Source: Paramagnetospirillum magneticum AMB-1
GTDB taxonomy: Bacteria; Pseudomonadota; Alphaproteobacteria; Rhodospirillales; Magnetospirillaceae
Assembly (NCBI RefSeq): GCF_000009985.1
Contig: NC_007626.1
Span: 3,403,943 to 3,467,942 of the forward strand
Direction of reading: 5' to 3'
Length of the DNA: 64,000 bases
Shown here piece by piece: positions 35,319 through 44,285 of this stretch. How positions within the stretch are numbered: position 1 is the first letter of the stretch; every line of letters starts with the position of its first letter. A model generated the notes under the pieces. The model was given only the letters and a program-made list of their open reading frames with translations. It made no database searches and was not told the origin of the DNA. The position numbers were made by a program, and so were the translations under genes.

Positions 35319-36632
35319 TTAGTTGGAAGCGGCTTGGGCCGCAGCGGCTGAGGCCGCCGCTGACTTCCTTTGCGAACGGGCAAGCAGCAGTGTGGTCACC
35401 GCCGAGATCGCCAAAAGCGCCGCGACGAAATACAGCCCGCCCATGAAGCTTCCGGTCAGATCCTTGATCCAGCCGATCATGGCCGGCCCGGCGAAGCCTC
35501 CAAGGTTGCCAATAGAATTGATGGTGGCGATGCCAGCCGCAGCGGCCGAACCGGACAGGAACATGGTGGGCATGCTCCACAGCGGCGGCTTGGCGGCGCT
35601 GATGCCGATATTGACCAAAGTCAGGGCCAGGATGACAGTGAAGACGCCGTCGGCATTGCCAGCGAAGACCAGACCGGCGGAGGCCACCAGACAGGCGCCG
35701 ACCACATGCCAGGTCCGCTCGCTGGTGCGGTCGGAATGGCGCGCCCACAGAACCATGGCGATGACCGATGCCGTCGGCGGGATCATGTTGAGCCAACCCA
35801 CCGTCATGGAGGATACGCCAAGCTGCTTGATGATCTGCGGCGCCCAGATTCCCAGGGTGTAAAGGCCGGCGGAGGTGCCGAAATAGATCAGCGCCAAGGC
35901 CAGAACACGAGGGTCCGCCAGGCCGCGCCAGATGCTGTGCTTGGCATGCCCAGACTTGCTGGCCGCTTCCTCGTTCATGGCATTGATCAGCCAGGCGCGT
36001 TCGTCTTCGGGCATCCAAGTGGCCTTTTCCGGGCGGTCGGTCATGTAGAAGAACACGACGACGCCAAGGATCAGGGCGGGAAGGGCTTCGATGATGAACA
36101 TCCATTGCCAGCCGGCCAGCCCCATGACGCCATGCAGTTCAAGCAATGCGGCGGAAATGGGAGAGCCCAGGGCCGTCGAGATCGGGGCGGCCGCCATGAA
36201 GAGCGCGGTTACGCCAGCACGATGGCGCGCCGGGAACCAATAGCTGAGATAGAGGATGATACCAGGAAAGAAGCCAGCCTCGGCGGCTCCGAGCAGGAAG
36301 CGCAGGACGTAGAAGCTGGTGCTCCCTTGCACGAAAGCCATTGCGCCGGAGATCAAGCCCCAGGTGATCATCACTCGGGTGATCCAAAGACGCGCTCCCA
36401 CTTTTTCAAGGATCAGATTGGAGGGGACCTCGAACAGGAAATAGCCGAAGAAGAAGATGCCCGCACCAAATCCAAACACTGACGAAGTGAAGCCAAGGTC
36501 TTTGTTCATGGTCAGCGAGGCGAAGCCGATGTTCACCCGATCGATATACGCAATAAAATACAAGAGCATGATAAATGGGACAATGCGCCAGCTGATTCTG
36601 CGCAGGACACGCTTTTCCATATCCGTATTCAT
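35319..36632 (-). CDS. ttuB: MFS transporter, probable tartrate importer
   Basis: 437 residues with about twelve membrane segments. Anion:cation symporter family marks include YIDRVNIGFA after the first helix and the FFFGYFLFEVPSNL motif. Related proteins import tartrate, phthalate or sugar acids with protons. It is the first gene of the minus-strand run ttuB-ttuC-ttuD-ttuE, 31 bases before ttuC. A 23-bp box shared with the ttdA promoter region lies about 100 bases upstream. The C-terminus is an Ala-rich tail. Confidence 0.88.
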   Translation of the reverse strand: MNTDMEKRVLRRISWRIVPFIMLLYFIAYIDRVNIGFASLTMNKDLGFTSSVFGFGAGIFFFGYFLFEVPSNLILEKVGARLWITRVMITWGLISGAMAFVQGSTSFYVLRFLLGAAEAGFFPGIILYLSYWFPARHRAGVTALFMAAAPISTALGSPISAALLELHGVMGLAGWQWMFIIEALPALILGVVVFFYMTDRPEKATWMPEDERAWLINAMNEEAASKSGHAKHSIWRGLADPRVLALALIYFGTSAGLYTLGIWAPQIIKQLGVSSMTVGWLNMIPPTASVIAMVLWARHSDRTSERTWHVVGACLVASAGLVFAGNADGVFTVILALTLVNIGISAAKPPLWSMPTMFLSGSAAAAGIATINSIGNLGGFAGPAMIGWIKDLTGSFMGGLYFVAALLAISAVTTLLLARSQRKSAAASAAAAQAASN

Positions 36633-36732
36633 GGGACGAACTCCTCACCCTGTATTATATAATTCGCGCGATATTGCGCCTGAGCTTGACAGGCATGGTA
36701 TGCGGGCAAGGGCGTGGCATTAAACCGCATAG

Positions 36733-36755
36733 GTTTATACAAATTTTTGATATAA
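36733..36755. promoter_or_regulatory. Shared operator-like box upstream of ttuB
   Basis: GTTTATACAAA-TTTTT-GATATAA matches 38455-38477 at 18 of 23 positions, with only the central bases differing. The two copies lie upstream of ttuB and between ttdA and the LysR gene, the places expected for a common LysR-type regulator. Binding is inference. Confidence 0.6.
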
Positions 36756-36785
36756 TGAGCGGTTCGTGGTCGGCAGAACATGAAA

Positions 36786-36817
36786 ACACCCCGACGAGAT
36801 AGATCTCATCGGGGTGT
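36786..36817 (-). terminator. Terminator of ttdAB
   Basis: A 15-bp stem (36786-36800 and 36803-36817, one wobble) with ACACCCCGA/TCGGGGTGT ends and a T run on the minus strand, 34 bases past the ttdB stop. Confidence 0.85.
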
Positions 36818-36850
36818 GCCTTTGCTCTGTCGGCGGCAAGAAATCACCAG

Positions 36851-37459
36851 CTAGCGAATGAAGCCCACTTGGCTTTTGATCCGCTCAAGAATTGGACCTT
36901 TCTTCTCATTGAAGCGGGCCTTGTTCTGTTCGAACAGATTATTGCCCTTGGTGTCGATGGAGATGATCAGCGGGCCGAATTCATTGACCTTGTTGACCCA
37001 CATGGTCTCCGGCATACCCAGATCCTGCCATTCGGCGCCTTCAATTCGCTCGACCTTGGTGGCGGCGAGGACGGCGCAGCCACCTGGGAACACCGCATGG
37101 ACTGCCTTGTCCTCGGCGCAGCCCGCAACCGTCTCCGGCCCCATGCCGCCCTTGCCGATGATCAGCTTGACCCCGGTTTCCTTGATGAACTGCTTCTCGA
37201 ACTTCTCCATCCGCATGGAAGTGGTGGGGCCGATGGAGACCATTTCGAAGTCACCCTCATCGGTCTTCCGCACGATGGGGCCGGCATGGAAGATGGCCCC
37301 GCCCTTGAGGTCCACGGGAAGCTGGCGCTTTTGTTCAATCAGGCGGCGGTGGGCCACGTCGCGGCAAGTGACCAGACGGCCGGTCAGGTAGACGATGTCG
37401 CCGACATTGAGGTCCGCCAGGTCTTCGTCCTTGATGGGGGTCGTCAGGATCTTCTTCAC
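36851..37459 (-). CDS. ttdB: L(+)-tartrate dehydratase, beta subunit
   Basis: 202 residues. It begins MKKILTTPIKDEDLADLNVGD and carries YLTGRLVTCRD, IFHAGPIVRK, VSIGPTTSMRME, GKGGMGPET and FGPLIISIDTKGNNL. It matches E. coli TtdB, as I recall it, closely over the whole length. This is the swivel subunit of the class I fumarase-type dehydratase. With TtdA it converts L-tartrate to oxaloacetate. The start overlaps the ttdA stop by 4 bases, typical of tightly coupled subunits. A class I fumarase beta subunit is the alternative, but the tartrate context and the match favour TtdB. Confidence 0.9.
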   Translation of the reverse strand: MKKILTTPIKDEDLADLNVGDIVYLTGRLVTCRDVAHRRLIEQKRQLPVDLKGGAIFHAGPIVRKTDEGDFEMVSIGPTTSMRMEKFEKQFIKETGVKLIIGKGGMGPETVAGCAEDKAVHAVFPGGCAVLAATKVERIEGAEWQDLGMPETMWVNKVNEFGPLIISIDTKGNNLFEQNKARFNEKKGPILERIKSQVGFIR

Positions 37460-38355
37460 AGCACCACTCCTTCATGCGAGACGATTTCGTAGGACAGGTC
37501 CGCATTGAAGCGGATACGCCCACGGCGATGAGCCCAGCAGCCGGTCGAGACTGCCACGCCGATGGTGGAGGGATGGCGAGCTGAGGACTCGATGTTGACC
37601 CCCATCACGCTGCTGTTGCCAGTCAGACCCTGCGGGCCGATGCCCAGCTCGTTCAGACCGTCTTCGAGCAGAGTTTCCATCTTGGCGGCATTCGCATTCC
37701 CGTGCTGGGAGCCCACAGGACGCAGGATTGCCTTCTTCGACAGGCGTGCCGCTGTTTCCGCCGAGGTCGAGACACCAACTCCGATCAACAAGGGCGGACA
37801 GGCGTTGACGCCGCGCGAGGTGACCACATCGAAGACGAAATCGACGACCCCCTCGTATCCCTGGCCCGGCATCAACACTGTCGAGGCGCCCGGAAGGGTG
37901 CAGCCGCCGCCAGCCATGTAGACGTCGATGGTCACGCTGTCATCGTTCGGGACGATCTCCCAATCCAGCCACGGAATGCGTGATCCCGTGTTGGTGCCGG
38001 TGTTTTTCTCGTCGAAGGCTTCCACGGCGTTATGACGGAGCGGACCCAACTTGGTTGCGCCCAGGGTCGCATTGCGCAGGATGTCCTCCAATTCGCCCAG
38101 CAAGGGGAACTTGGCTCCGGCGGTGATGAAATACTGGATCACACCGGTATCCTGGCAGCTCGGCCGGTTCAGCTTATCGGCTGCCTCCTGGTTTTCAGCC
38201 ATGGAGTCGAACAAGACATTGGCCATCGGGTTGGTCTCTGCCTCCCGAAGATCTGCCAGCTTTTCCTTGATATCGGTGGGCAGTCGCTTCCCGATGTAAG
38301 ACGTGAACTTGGTCATGATGTCGGTCATGACCTCGACGGGCGCTTGACTTGTCAC
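37456..38355 (-). CDS. ttdA: L(+)-tartrate dehydratase, alpha subunit
   Basis: 299 residues from GTG 38355, which has a perfect GAGGAGG site 6 bases upstream. Longer frames to 38454 lack this. It is very close to E. coli TtdA: LNRPSCQDTG, APLRHNAVE-like PLRHNAVEAFDE, YMAGGGCTLPG, NACPPLLIGVG, GPQGLTGNSSVMG and TGCWAHRRGRIRF. The Cys residues in SCQD, NACPP and TGCW are the likely 4Fe-4S ligands. The oxygen-sensitive cluster suggests use under low oxygen. Divergent from the LysR gene, with the 23-bp box in the shared gap. Confidence 0.92.
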   Translation of the reverse strand: MTSQAPVEVMTDIMTKFTSYIGKRLPTDIKEKLADLREAETNPMANVLFDSMAENQEAADKLNRPSCQDTGVIQYFITAGAKFPLLGELEDILRNATLGATKLGPLRHNAVEAFDEKNTGTNTGSRIPWLDWEIVPNDDSVTIDVYMAGGGCTLPGASTVLMPGQGYEGVVDFVFDVVTSRGVNACPPLLIGVGVSTSAETAARLSKKAILRPVGSQHGNANAAKMETLLEDGLNELGIGPQGLTGNSSVMGVNIESSARHPSTIGVAVSTGCWAHRRGRIRFNADLSYEIVSHEGVVL

Positions 38356-38454
38356 GCTCAACCTCCTCGAACATTTCAGATACTTGGCGCGACATCCGCG
38401 CTTGATCTTGGAGGTGATCGTAGTCTTGTCGTCTGGCGGCGATAAATCGCGCAT

Positions 38455-38477
38455 GTTTATACAAAAAAGTGATACAA
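38455..38477. promoter_or_regulatory. Shared operator-like box between ttdA and LysR gene
   Basis: Second copy of the 23-bp box at 36733 (18 of 23 identical). It lies 22 bases before the LysR start and 100 bases before the ttdA start. Confidence 0.6.
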
Positions 38478-38498
38478 TCCGAATTGGGAGGGCCGCTC

Positions 38499-39414
38499 TT
38501 GGATCTGCATCAGCTTCGGTGCTTCATCGCGGTGGCGGAGGAGCTTCATTTCGGCAAAGCCGCGCAGCGTCTCGCCATGCTGCCGTCGGCTTTGGGCCGC
38601 CATATCCGCATGCTGGAAGAAGATCTCGGCACACGCCTGCTGACACGGACCACCCGCAATGTCGCGCTGACCGACGATGGTGCCGTTCTTTTGGACGATG
38701 CGCGCGCCCTGCTGGCCCAGGCCGAGGCTATTGCCAAACGATTCCGGGGGCGCGGACGGGATCGGGCCGCGACACTTCGGATCGGGGCCATTGATAGTGC
38801 TTCGGCTGGCTTGGTCCCTCTGCTGCTTCACGACTTTCGCCAGAAGCGCCCCGATGTCGTGATCCAGCTTGCCGAGGACAAAACAATCCGTCTGTTGCCT
38901 CGTCTTCTCTCCGGGCGGATCGATCTCGCCCTGGTCCGCCCGCCGGAGCATCCGGACAAGAGTATCGAATTCCTGTTCCTGTTCCATGAGACGGCGGTTG
39001 TAGCGGTTCCCGAGCACCATCCCTTGGCCGAGTCCGGCAAGGTGACGGTGCAGGACCTAGCCGACCAGCCCCTGATCGTTCCCGAGCGTCGATCCCGCCC
39101 GCACAGTCATGACCTGACCATGAAGTTGTTCGCCGAAGCGGGTTTGCAGGCGCGTATCGCCCAGTTGGCGGAAGAGAAGCAGACGATCGTCAACCTAGTG
39201 GCTGCCAACATTAGGTGTCGCCATCGTGCCGCGTTGGACGTCGCGGATGGCTGTCACCGGGGTGCGTTATATCCCCCTTGAAGTGACCGCCGGTGACGGC
39301 ATGAACAAACTTCCTCTGGCCGCCGCATGGATCAAAGGCACTAGGGATCTTATTCGTGACGAGATGCTCGAAACCCTTCGAGAGCGTCTTGGGGTCTATG
39401 CCGAGCTGGCCTGA
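38499..39414 (+). pseudogene. ttuA: LysR-family regulator of tartrate genes, frameshifted
   Basis: Translation from TTG 38499 (GGGAGG upstream; LDLHQLRCFIAVAEELHFGKAAQRL) gives a normal LysR HTH and most of the effector domain. Around 39210 the frame breaks. Dropping one A in AACATTAGG restores VAANLGVAIVPRWTS and continues to 39414, giving about 304 residues, the usual LysR length. As read, the first frame runs on to 39281 with a wrong tail. It is either a real 1-bp insertion or a sequencing error. Divergent from ttdA and near the shared box, it is the natural candidate for the TtuA-type regulator. The symbol is by context only. Confidence 0.78.
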
Positions 39415-39664
39415 GCGATCGTCTCCGCGACCTTCCCCACAGCGAACCGAGAATCGATACTGTATCTGTAGGCGGCTGGAATTGGGGCATCAGCAACATA
39501 CCGCTTACCCCAATGACCGCTTTCGGGCGTAGCGCCTAGGCGCTTGAAAGACCACCATGAGCGCAGACCCGCCGTGCTATGGCCATGGATGGGTATCTCT
39601 GGGCGGGACACCGGCATCCCATTTAGATGGTGCGGAGCATCCAGTTTGATGCCCCGCCACCGCA
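39415..39664. other. Gap between LysR pseudogene and helicase gene
   Basis: It contains a 14-bp perfect palindrome, AGCGCCTAGGCGCT, at 39531-39544. A minus-strand frame (39665-39396) is open but has no ribosome site or recognised domain, so I do not call it a gene. Confidence 0.4.
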
Positions 39665-41194
39665 TCAGCTAACCACGGACAGGCCCCGATTTTTGAATCG
39701 CTTGAGCATATCCTCAATCGGTTCCGGTTCATGATTGATGACATCCTCTTCTGCCATCCATGAACCACAGCTGACCCATTTTTCGACGACATTCACCCGT
39801 TCGCAGCTGGTCGCATTCCCTCGGACCCAGGCGCTGGTCGAAGAGATCGTCCGATCCCCGCCGAGGTTGGTCAGGTTAATCTTCCGGATCTCCGAACCCA
39901 CGCCGAACTCGGGATGCTTTCCGAGCCAAGAACTGACGCATGCCCGCAAATCGTTGACATTTGGAACCCGCGAGTTTGGGAAGAACTGCTTGGTGAAGAT
40001 GCTCACCATCTCGTGCAATTTGGGGGCTGACACATAGGTAAAGGCTTCATCGCCGAAAACCTCATGGGCCACCATTTCCCAGGCTGGCCGTTGATTGCTG
40101 GCCAATTCATCGAAATCTTCGCCATGGTAGGCGCTCGGAGTTTCTTTGTCCCGGTGACGGACAAGAATATTGTGCAGCCAGCGCCCAACCTCGCGGGCGT
40201 CTCGAGTCACCCAGATGTTTTCTGAGATCCACAACTTTGCCTCGTCGATGGTGATACCTCGCAAGTCGGCAATAACCTCTGGCATGGGTCTCGATGCTTT
40301 GATTACCGACCAACGGCGGTCGCTATTGTCATGGCCAACTCGAATTACACCCCGAATATCATTTCCGCCAATTAGGTATAGTGCCGTGTTTTCAACTTGA
40401 TATGGTCGCTGAAATTTTTCGTTGATGACAACATATCGGTTTCCGACAAGTCGCTTCATCTTTTCCATGTCCAACTTATCATTCTGACTTTCGTCGATAA
40501 ACACGATCGTTTTTCCAGCAATAACGCCATTAAACGAACCTGATACATTATCTGTACTGACGGAAGCCACTTGGTGCCGTCCGAAAATTGTGCAAAGGAC
40601 GTTGTCGACAAAGACATTTTTGCCAATTCCTCCTTGCGGATAAAACACCATGCAGGGGATGGTGAAATCCTCTGGCCGTAGATATTTGCGAGCAATCACA
40701 TGCTCAATGTGGTCCTGCGCCTCCTCCTTTTCGCCGGATAAAGTCCAGGTGAGATAATTAAAAAATGGGTGAACATCATCGACGTTTGGCTGGACCCAGT
40801 CGCGCCGGTCAATGAGATTGAGATGTTCCTCCGGCGCCTGATCGAAGGTGGCGGTGATATCGCGGTAAATGCGGCCATCCGCCTCCAAGATCTTGGTGAA
40901 GAGCATAAATCCCTCACTCGATTGGAGTTCGGCGTGGCTGTTTTGCAAGGCCTGTTTATTGAGGAATCCCCACCCTGCTGGGCTTCGTTCGACGTAGCTA
41001 CCTTGCCCCCTGATAAAGCGATAATCCTGCCGCTCGATGATCTCCTTGATTCGGCGTTCAAGGTCCTGCCGTTGCTGTTCGCGTAGCGCGGCAGCAGCCT
41101 GCTTATCCGCCTGGGCCGCAGTCTTCCTGGCCACCTTCAATTGTTCAGCCTGGGTCGTAAGGTCTTGGATTTTAGCGTCAATGGAGGTGCTCAT
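39665..41194 (-). CDS. SF3-type (D5/DUF5906-like) helicase of the replication module
   Basis: 509 residues from ATG 41194. A charged coiled coil at the N-terminus (about 10-60) is followed by an ATPase core. Walker A is YPQGGIGKNVF (about 184-194), Walker B KTIVFIDESQN (about 225-235), and a sensor-1-like ALYLIGGNDIRG follows. This is the pattern of phage and plasmid primase-helicases. The enzyme would unwind DNA at an element origin. Its start overlaps the primase gene end by 4 bases, so the two form one unit. The 3' part includes a probable DNA-binding tail. Confidence 0.82.
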   Translation of the reverse strand: MSTSIDAKIQDLTTQAEQLKVARKTAAQADKQAAAALREQQRQDLERRIKEIIERQDYRFIRGQGSYVERSPAGWGFLNKQALQNSHAELQSSEGFMLFTKILEADGRIYRDITATFDQAPEEHLNLIDRRDWVQPNVDDVHPFFNYLTWTLSGEKEEAQDHIEHVIARKYLRPEDFTIPCMVFYPQGGIGKNVFVDNVLCTIFGRHQVASVSTDNVSGSFNGVIAGKTIVFIDESQNDKLDMEKMKRLVGNRYVVINEKFQRPYQVENTALYLIGGNDIRGVIRVGHDNSDRRWSVIKASRPMPEVIADLRGITIDEAKLWISENIWVTRDAREVGRWLHNILVRHRDKETPSAYHGEDFDELASNQRPAWEMVAHEVFGDEAFTYVSAPKLHEMVSIFTKQFFPNSRVPNVNDLRACVSSWLGKHPEFGVGSEIRKINLTNLGGDRTISSTSAWVRGNATSCERVNVVEKWVSCGSWMAEEDVINHEPEPIEDMLKRFKNRGLSVVS

Positions 41195-42075
41195 ACGACA
41201 CCTCCCACGAACTTGCCGTTGGCGACATTGATCAAAAAGCCGAGCGAGATTTGCTTGCCGTGCTGCGCCTGCTGGAGGCAGTGCCGCCACTTGGCATCGC
41301 AGTCACTGGCCGACTTTTGCCGCATCAGACCCCCGAGGGTGACGGCACGGAAGTCATCAAGGGTGAATCCGTTGCTGGCCATGGCAATGCCAATTCGCCA
41401 CCAAAGGGGCTCCTGGCCGACATACCGCCCCTTGAGCTTAGTCAGAAGTTTCTCCCTTTCTGTGTCGGTGATCTCTTGATGGTCAGCCACCGGGGCTGCT
41501 TTTTCCCTCTCGATGCGGGCTGCTGCGGCAGTTGCCCACCCTGACCATTCCAATACCTGGCCATCGTTGACCCATGATTCTGCCAGGACCAATCGATCGG
41601 CGGGACATGTTGGGAGATAAAATCCGCGACTCAGATCAAGCTGTGACCGATCCCCGATGCCCGCCCAAGTTTTGATCTCGGGACGCATGTCGCGGAACAC
41701 TGCTGCTGGTGCAGGCGTGTTTAAAGGGAAGAACGCCCGAAACGCGTCCTGACCACTCTTTTTTGCCGTCCTGTGCGAATACGTTGAATAGGCCACGTAC
41801 CTCCACGGTCGGAACTTGGATCGAAAGGCGGAAATGCTGAAGCCGCCATCTATGTCCAGGCCCAGCATACTGTATTCGACCACATTGGCCGCACAGCGTC
41901 GGACTGGATCTCCGCCACCTTCAACGAAGCGGGCGGGACAGACCATCAGGGTGTCCTTGGCCTCGGTCGTGGTATGGGTGGTCAGCAAAGAACATACTGC
42001 GTTCCAGTCGGCACCTTCGCCAATTGAAGCAATGTTGTCTTTAGAGTTTCCAAAAAATGTTAAATGATACTTCAT
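41191..42075 (-). CDS. Archaeo-eukaryotic-type primase
   Basis: 294 residues. The catalytic DxD lies in MLGLDIDGG (about 70-76). A downstream YSTYSHRT (near 97-104) supplies the conserved His, and FRAFFPLNTP follows, the order expected of small AEP primases of plasmids and phages. A C-terminal helical region (LWWRIGIAMASNGFTLDDFR) resembles PriCT domains. It lies directly before the SF3 helicase, a common primase-helicase pairing that starts replication of mobile elements. Confidence 0.75.
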   Translation of the reverse strand: MKYHLTFFGNSKDNIASIGEGADWNAVCSLLTTHTTTEAKDTLMVCPARFVEGGGDPVRRCAANVVEYSMLGLDIDGGFSISAFRSKFRPWRYVAYSTYSHRTAKKSGQDAFRAFFPLNTPAPAAVFRDMRPEIKTWAGIGDRSQLDLSRGFYLPTCPADRLVLAESWVNDGQVLEWSGWATAAAARIEREKAAPVADHQEITDTEREKLLTKLKGRYVGQEPLWWRIGIAMASNGFTLDDFRAVTLGGLMRQKSASDCDAKWRHCLQQAQHGKQISLGFLINVANGKFVGGVV

Positions 42076-42099
42076 CGTTACACCTCTGTTGATATCCCA

Positions 42100-42122
42100 G
42101 CGGGAGGCTTGCCTCCTCCCGC
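42100..42122 (-). promoter_or_regulatory. Leader hairpin upstream of the primase gene
   Basis: GCGGGAGGC (42100-42108) pairs with GCCTCC-TC-CCGC (42111-42122), leaving a small bulge. It sits 25 bases before the primase start, so it may be an attenuator or a terminator of upstream transcription. No strong T run. Confidence 0.45.
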
Positions 42123-42251
42123 CGGGAAGTTGTCGCGAGGTGGTGGCGACGATGCGTATATCTATTTATCAATGCAATTAACGCGCATAGACCATATTTA
42201 TTCATCGTAATATCTCCACCTCGTTTGGCGCCGTCACGGGCAAGGACGGCA

Positions 42252-42551
42252 TTAGTTGTATTTATTGTTGTTAGTCGCCTGAGTGCGTCGATATTCGGTT
42301 GTCATGTATGCGGACTGATCGTGGTGAATAAATGTCGCAATCGCAGCCATAAACTGGTTCATCCAAAAGCGATTCATGCGTTTGAAGTCATATCCATGCA
42401 CGCTCACCACATGATCAATGATATCACCTGACGTCTTGAGTGCGTTCGGAGGAAATCCATCTATATTTTCGTATATTGCTCGAAGATCGGCCTCCGGGAG
42501 GCCGACGCCAATGTCGTTGATTTCAAAAATTACTAATGCTTTATCATTCAT
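42252..42551 (-). CDS. Hypothetical protein
   Basis: 99 residues, AT-rich gene, start 42551 with AAGGA about 11 bases upstream. Soluble and acidic N-terminal half (VIFEINDIGVGLPEADLRAIYENIDG), basic C-terminal tail. No family recognised. It precedes the primase gene on the same strand with a 176-base gap that includes the leader hairpin. Confidence 0.5.
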   Translation of the reverse strand: MNDKALVIFEINDIGVGLPEADLRAIYENIDGFPPNALKTSGDIIDHVVSVHGYDFKRMNRFWMNQFMAAIATFIHHDQSAYMTTEYRRTQATNNNKYN

Positions 42552-42938
42552 GATCTCATCAATCCTTATGATTGGCCCGGCGCGGAATGCGTAGGCAACT
42601 CACAGGACGATATCTGTCGCTGTGACATTCCGTCATTATTTCGTTTTACTTCCTGTGTTATGCCTGCCTGGAAGTGTTAGTTGCCATGGAATGCAGCCAT
42701 GCCGAGCTAGCGGCAATAATTCATCCCCCTTGTGCGCCGGCAGAATGCAGTATTCAGCTCATAATTCTGTCTTGGCGCCCTTGGCCTGGCGCAGAATCAA
42801 AAGTGAATTCTTGGGAATGCTGCGGAAACGCCGGGACGAGCGTCGCAATTTGTTGCGCCATCTTGATGGCGAAAGATATCGAAAAATCCAAAACGTGGGG
42901 CTAACGTTGCGTCATACCCAAGCAACGCGGAGGTGAAA
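42552..42938. other. 387-base gap with only weak frames
   Basis: Two overlapping plus-strand frames (42622-42936 and 42674-42904) are open, but neither has a ribosome site or a sensible protein. I treat the region as the divergent promoter zone for 42551 and 42939. Confidence 0.4.
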
Positions 42939-43268
42939 ATGGGTGTGACGAATACAATAGGAAAGCACATGTCAAAATTGTGCTCAGCAAGCCACGCAAT
43001 GGCGACGCTTGATCAAGACTTGTTTGTTATAAAGCCGCCGCCATTATTTGATGGTCTGGACGTTATTGTTATACGACTTACCGATCAAGCGGCAGCTGAA
43101 TTGCTTCGATCTGCTCGCAAACGCGGCGATGTCATCAGGCGTGCATCCACTGGACAGCGATGGATGGGGACGGCTGAGGATGTCTGCCTGATTAGCCCGA
43201 ATCCTAAGCGGCGCAACGAGCTAATGGCAATGGCCAAAGCAACTTTCGGCCCAATGATTAAATTGTAA
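42939..43268 (+). CDS. Hypothetical protein
   Basis: 109 residues from ATG 42939, which has GGAGG well placed upstream. Predicted soluble alpha/beta (VIRLTDQAAAELLRSARKRGDVI). No family recognised. Followed after 16 bases by the next gene, so they are probably cotranscribed. Confidence 0.6.
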   Translation: MGVTNTIGKHMSKLCSASHAMATLDQDLFVIKPPPLFDGLDVIVIRLTDQAAAELLRSARKRGDVIRRASTGQRWMGTAEDVCLISPNPKRRNELMAMAKATFGPMIKL

Positions 43269-43284
43269 AAAAGAGGATAGTAAA

Positions 43285-43965
43285 ATGAGCAACATGAATG
43301 TAGCAAACTACTTAGAAAAAAGTACAAATATCACGCTAACAGGCAGAGACGACAATGAGCAACAGGCTGTCTATGTCAGTATTAATGAGGAGGAATCTGT
43401 GTTCTGCGAGAATCACTCCCATATAGAGCGGGCTACAGATCCTAATGGATTAGATGATCTTACGTCACGCAAAATGGAAGAGCTTGTGTGTAAGATTAAT
43501 GACATATGGTCTAAAGTTAAACACATAAATGATAGCGCTATAGGCGCGCGTAATGGATGTGTGGAGCGTGAAAGTGGCGGCTCTAAATCAGATCGTCGCG
43601 ACGATATAGAGAGGTTGCTGGCAATAAAGCGCAGCTATGGAGTTGAGTACTCTCGCATTTTGCTTTCGATGAGAGATGCTGAGTTTCAGGATGACGTAAT
43701 TGGGCACCTCCAGATTATCAATGACAAGATCATCGGCGGCATTCTTGATCTGGGCGATCTAGAAAGATTTGACTTTAGTGATGCGGAGCTTACGGCGGTA
43801 GAATTAAATTACGAGTATTGCATTGAATGTGAGGAGATAAGAGATAACGCCGAATACGCTATTTATGGCAAGTATGGAGTTTTGGCTGAGATTTGTCGCG
43901 CACTTGAAAGACACAGAACAAAGTTGCGAATGCTTTTCTCTGATGCTGCAGCGAAAGTGACGTAG
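43285..43965 (+). CDS. Hypothetical protein
   Basis: 226 residues, acidic, AT-rich gene with AGAGGA upstream. Long helices dominate (MEELVCKINDIWSKVKHIND, ERHRTKLRMLFSDA), with several Cys near CIECEEI. No membrane segment, signal peptide or known domain seen. Followed by the 20-bp palindrome at 43997. Confidence 0.6.
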   Translation: MSNMNVANYLEKSTNITLTGRDDNEQQAVYVSINEEESVFCENHSHIERATDPNGLDDLTSRKMEELVCKINDIWSKVKHINDSAIGARNGCVERESGGSKSDRRDDIERLLAIKRSYGVEYSRILLSMRDAEFQDDVIGHLQIINDKIIGGILDLGDLERFDFSDAELTAVELNYEYCIECEEIRDNAEYAIYGKYGVLAEICRALERHRTKLRMLFSDAAAKVT

Positions 43966-43996
43966 CTATTGGTTTTGACATAGGCGATTTTGGAGG

Positions 43997-44016
43997 GGAG
44001 GTCAACGTTGACCTCC
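43997..44016. repeat. Perfect 20-bp palindrome
   Basis: GGAGGTCAACGTTGACCTCC is its own reverse complement. It lies 32 bases after the stop at 43965 and 270 bases before the MucR-type gene. As RNA it would form a 7-bp stem with a small loop. As DNA it is a good dimer-binding site. The rest of 43966-44285 is AT-rich with no gene. Confidence 0.7.
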
Positions 44017-44285
44017 GCTTCATGCTAATAAATTGGATCGCTCGATGGAAACTATCTTTTAGAAATACAGCGTAAATGCGGCTTGCGACTGTGAGTATTT
44101 TTGAACAACATACTAAGATATCAGTTTATTTTTATAGGAAAGCGCTTCTAATTGAAATAATTTTGCTTATCTCATCATGATATCATTTGCTTCATGACGA
44201 TCAGACTGCAGATTGACCAGTCGCTGCGGCTATGTCACTGGTATCGGTAACAATTTCAGATCAAAGCCTCAAGGAGGCACAATCA

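Noticed and set aside
39396..39665. 89-codon minus-strand frame between the LysR gene and the helicase gene
   Set aside because: No ribosome site, no domain, and it runs into the LysR 3' end.
42622..42936. Two overlapping plus-strand frames
   Set aside because: They compete with each other, lack ribosome sites and give unlikely proteins.
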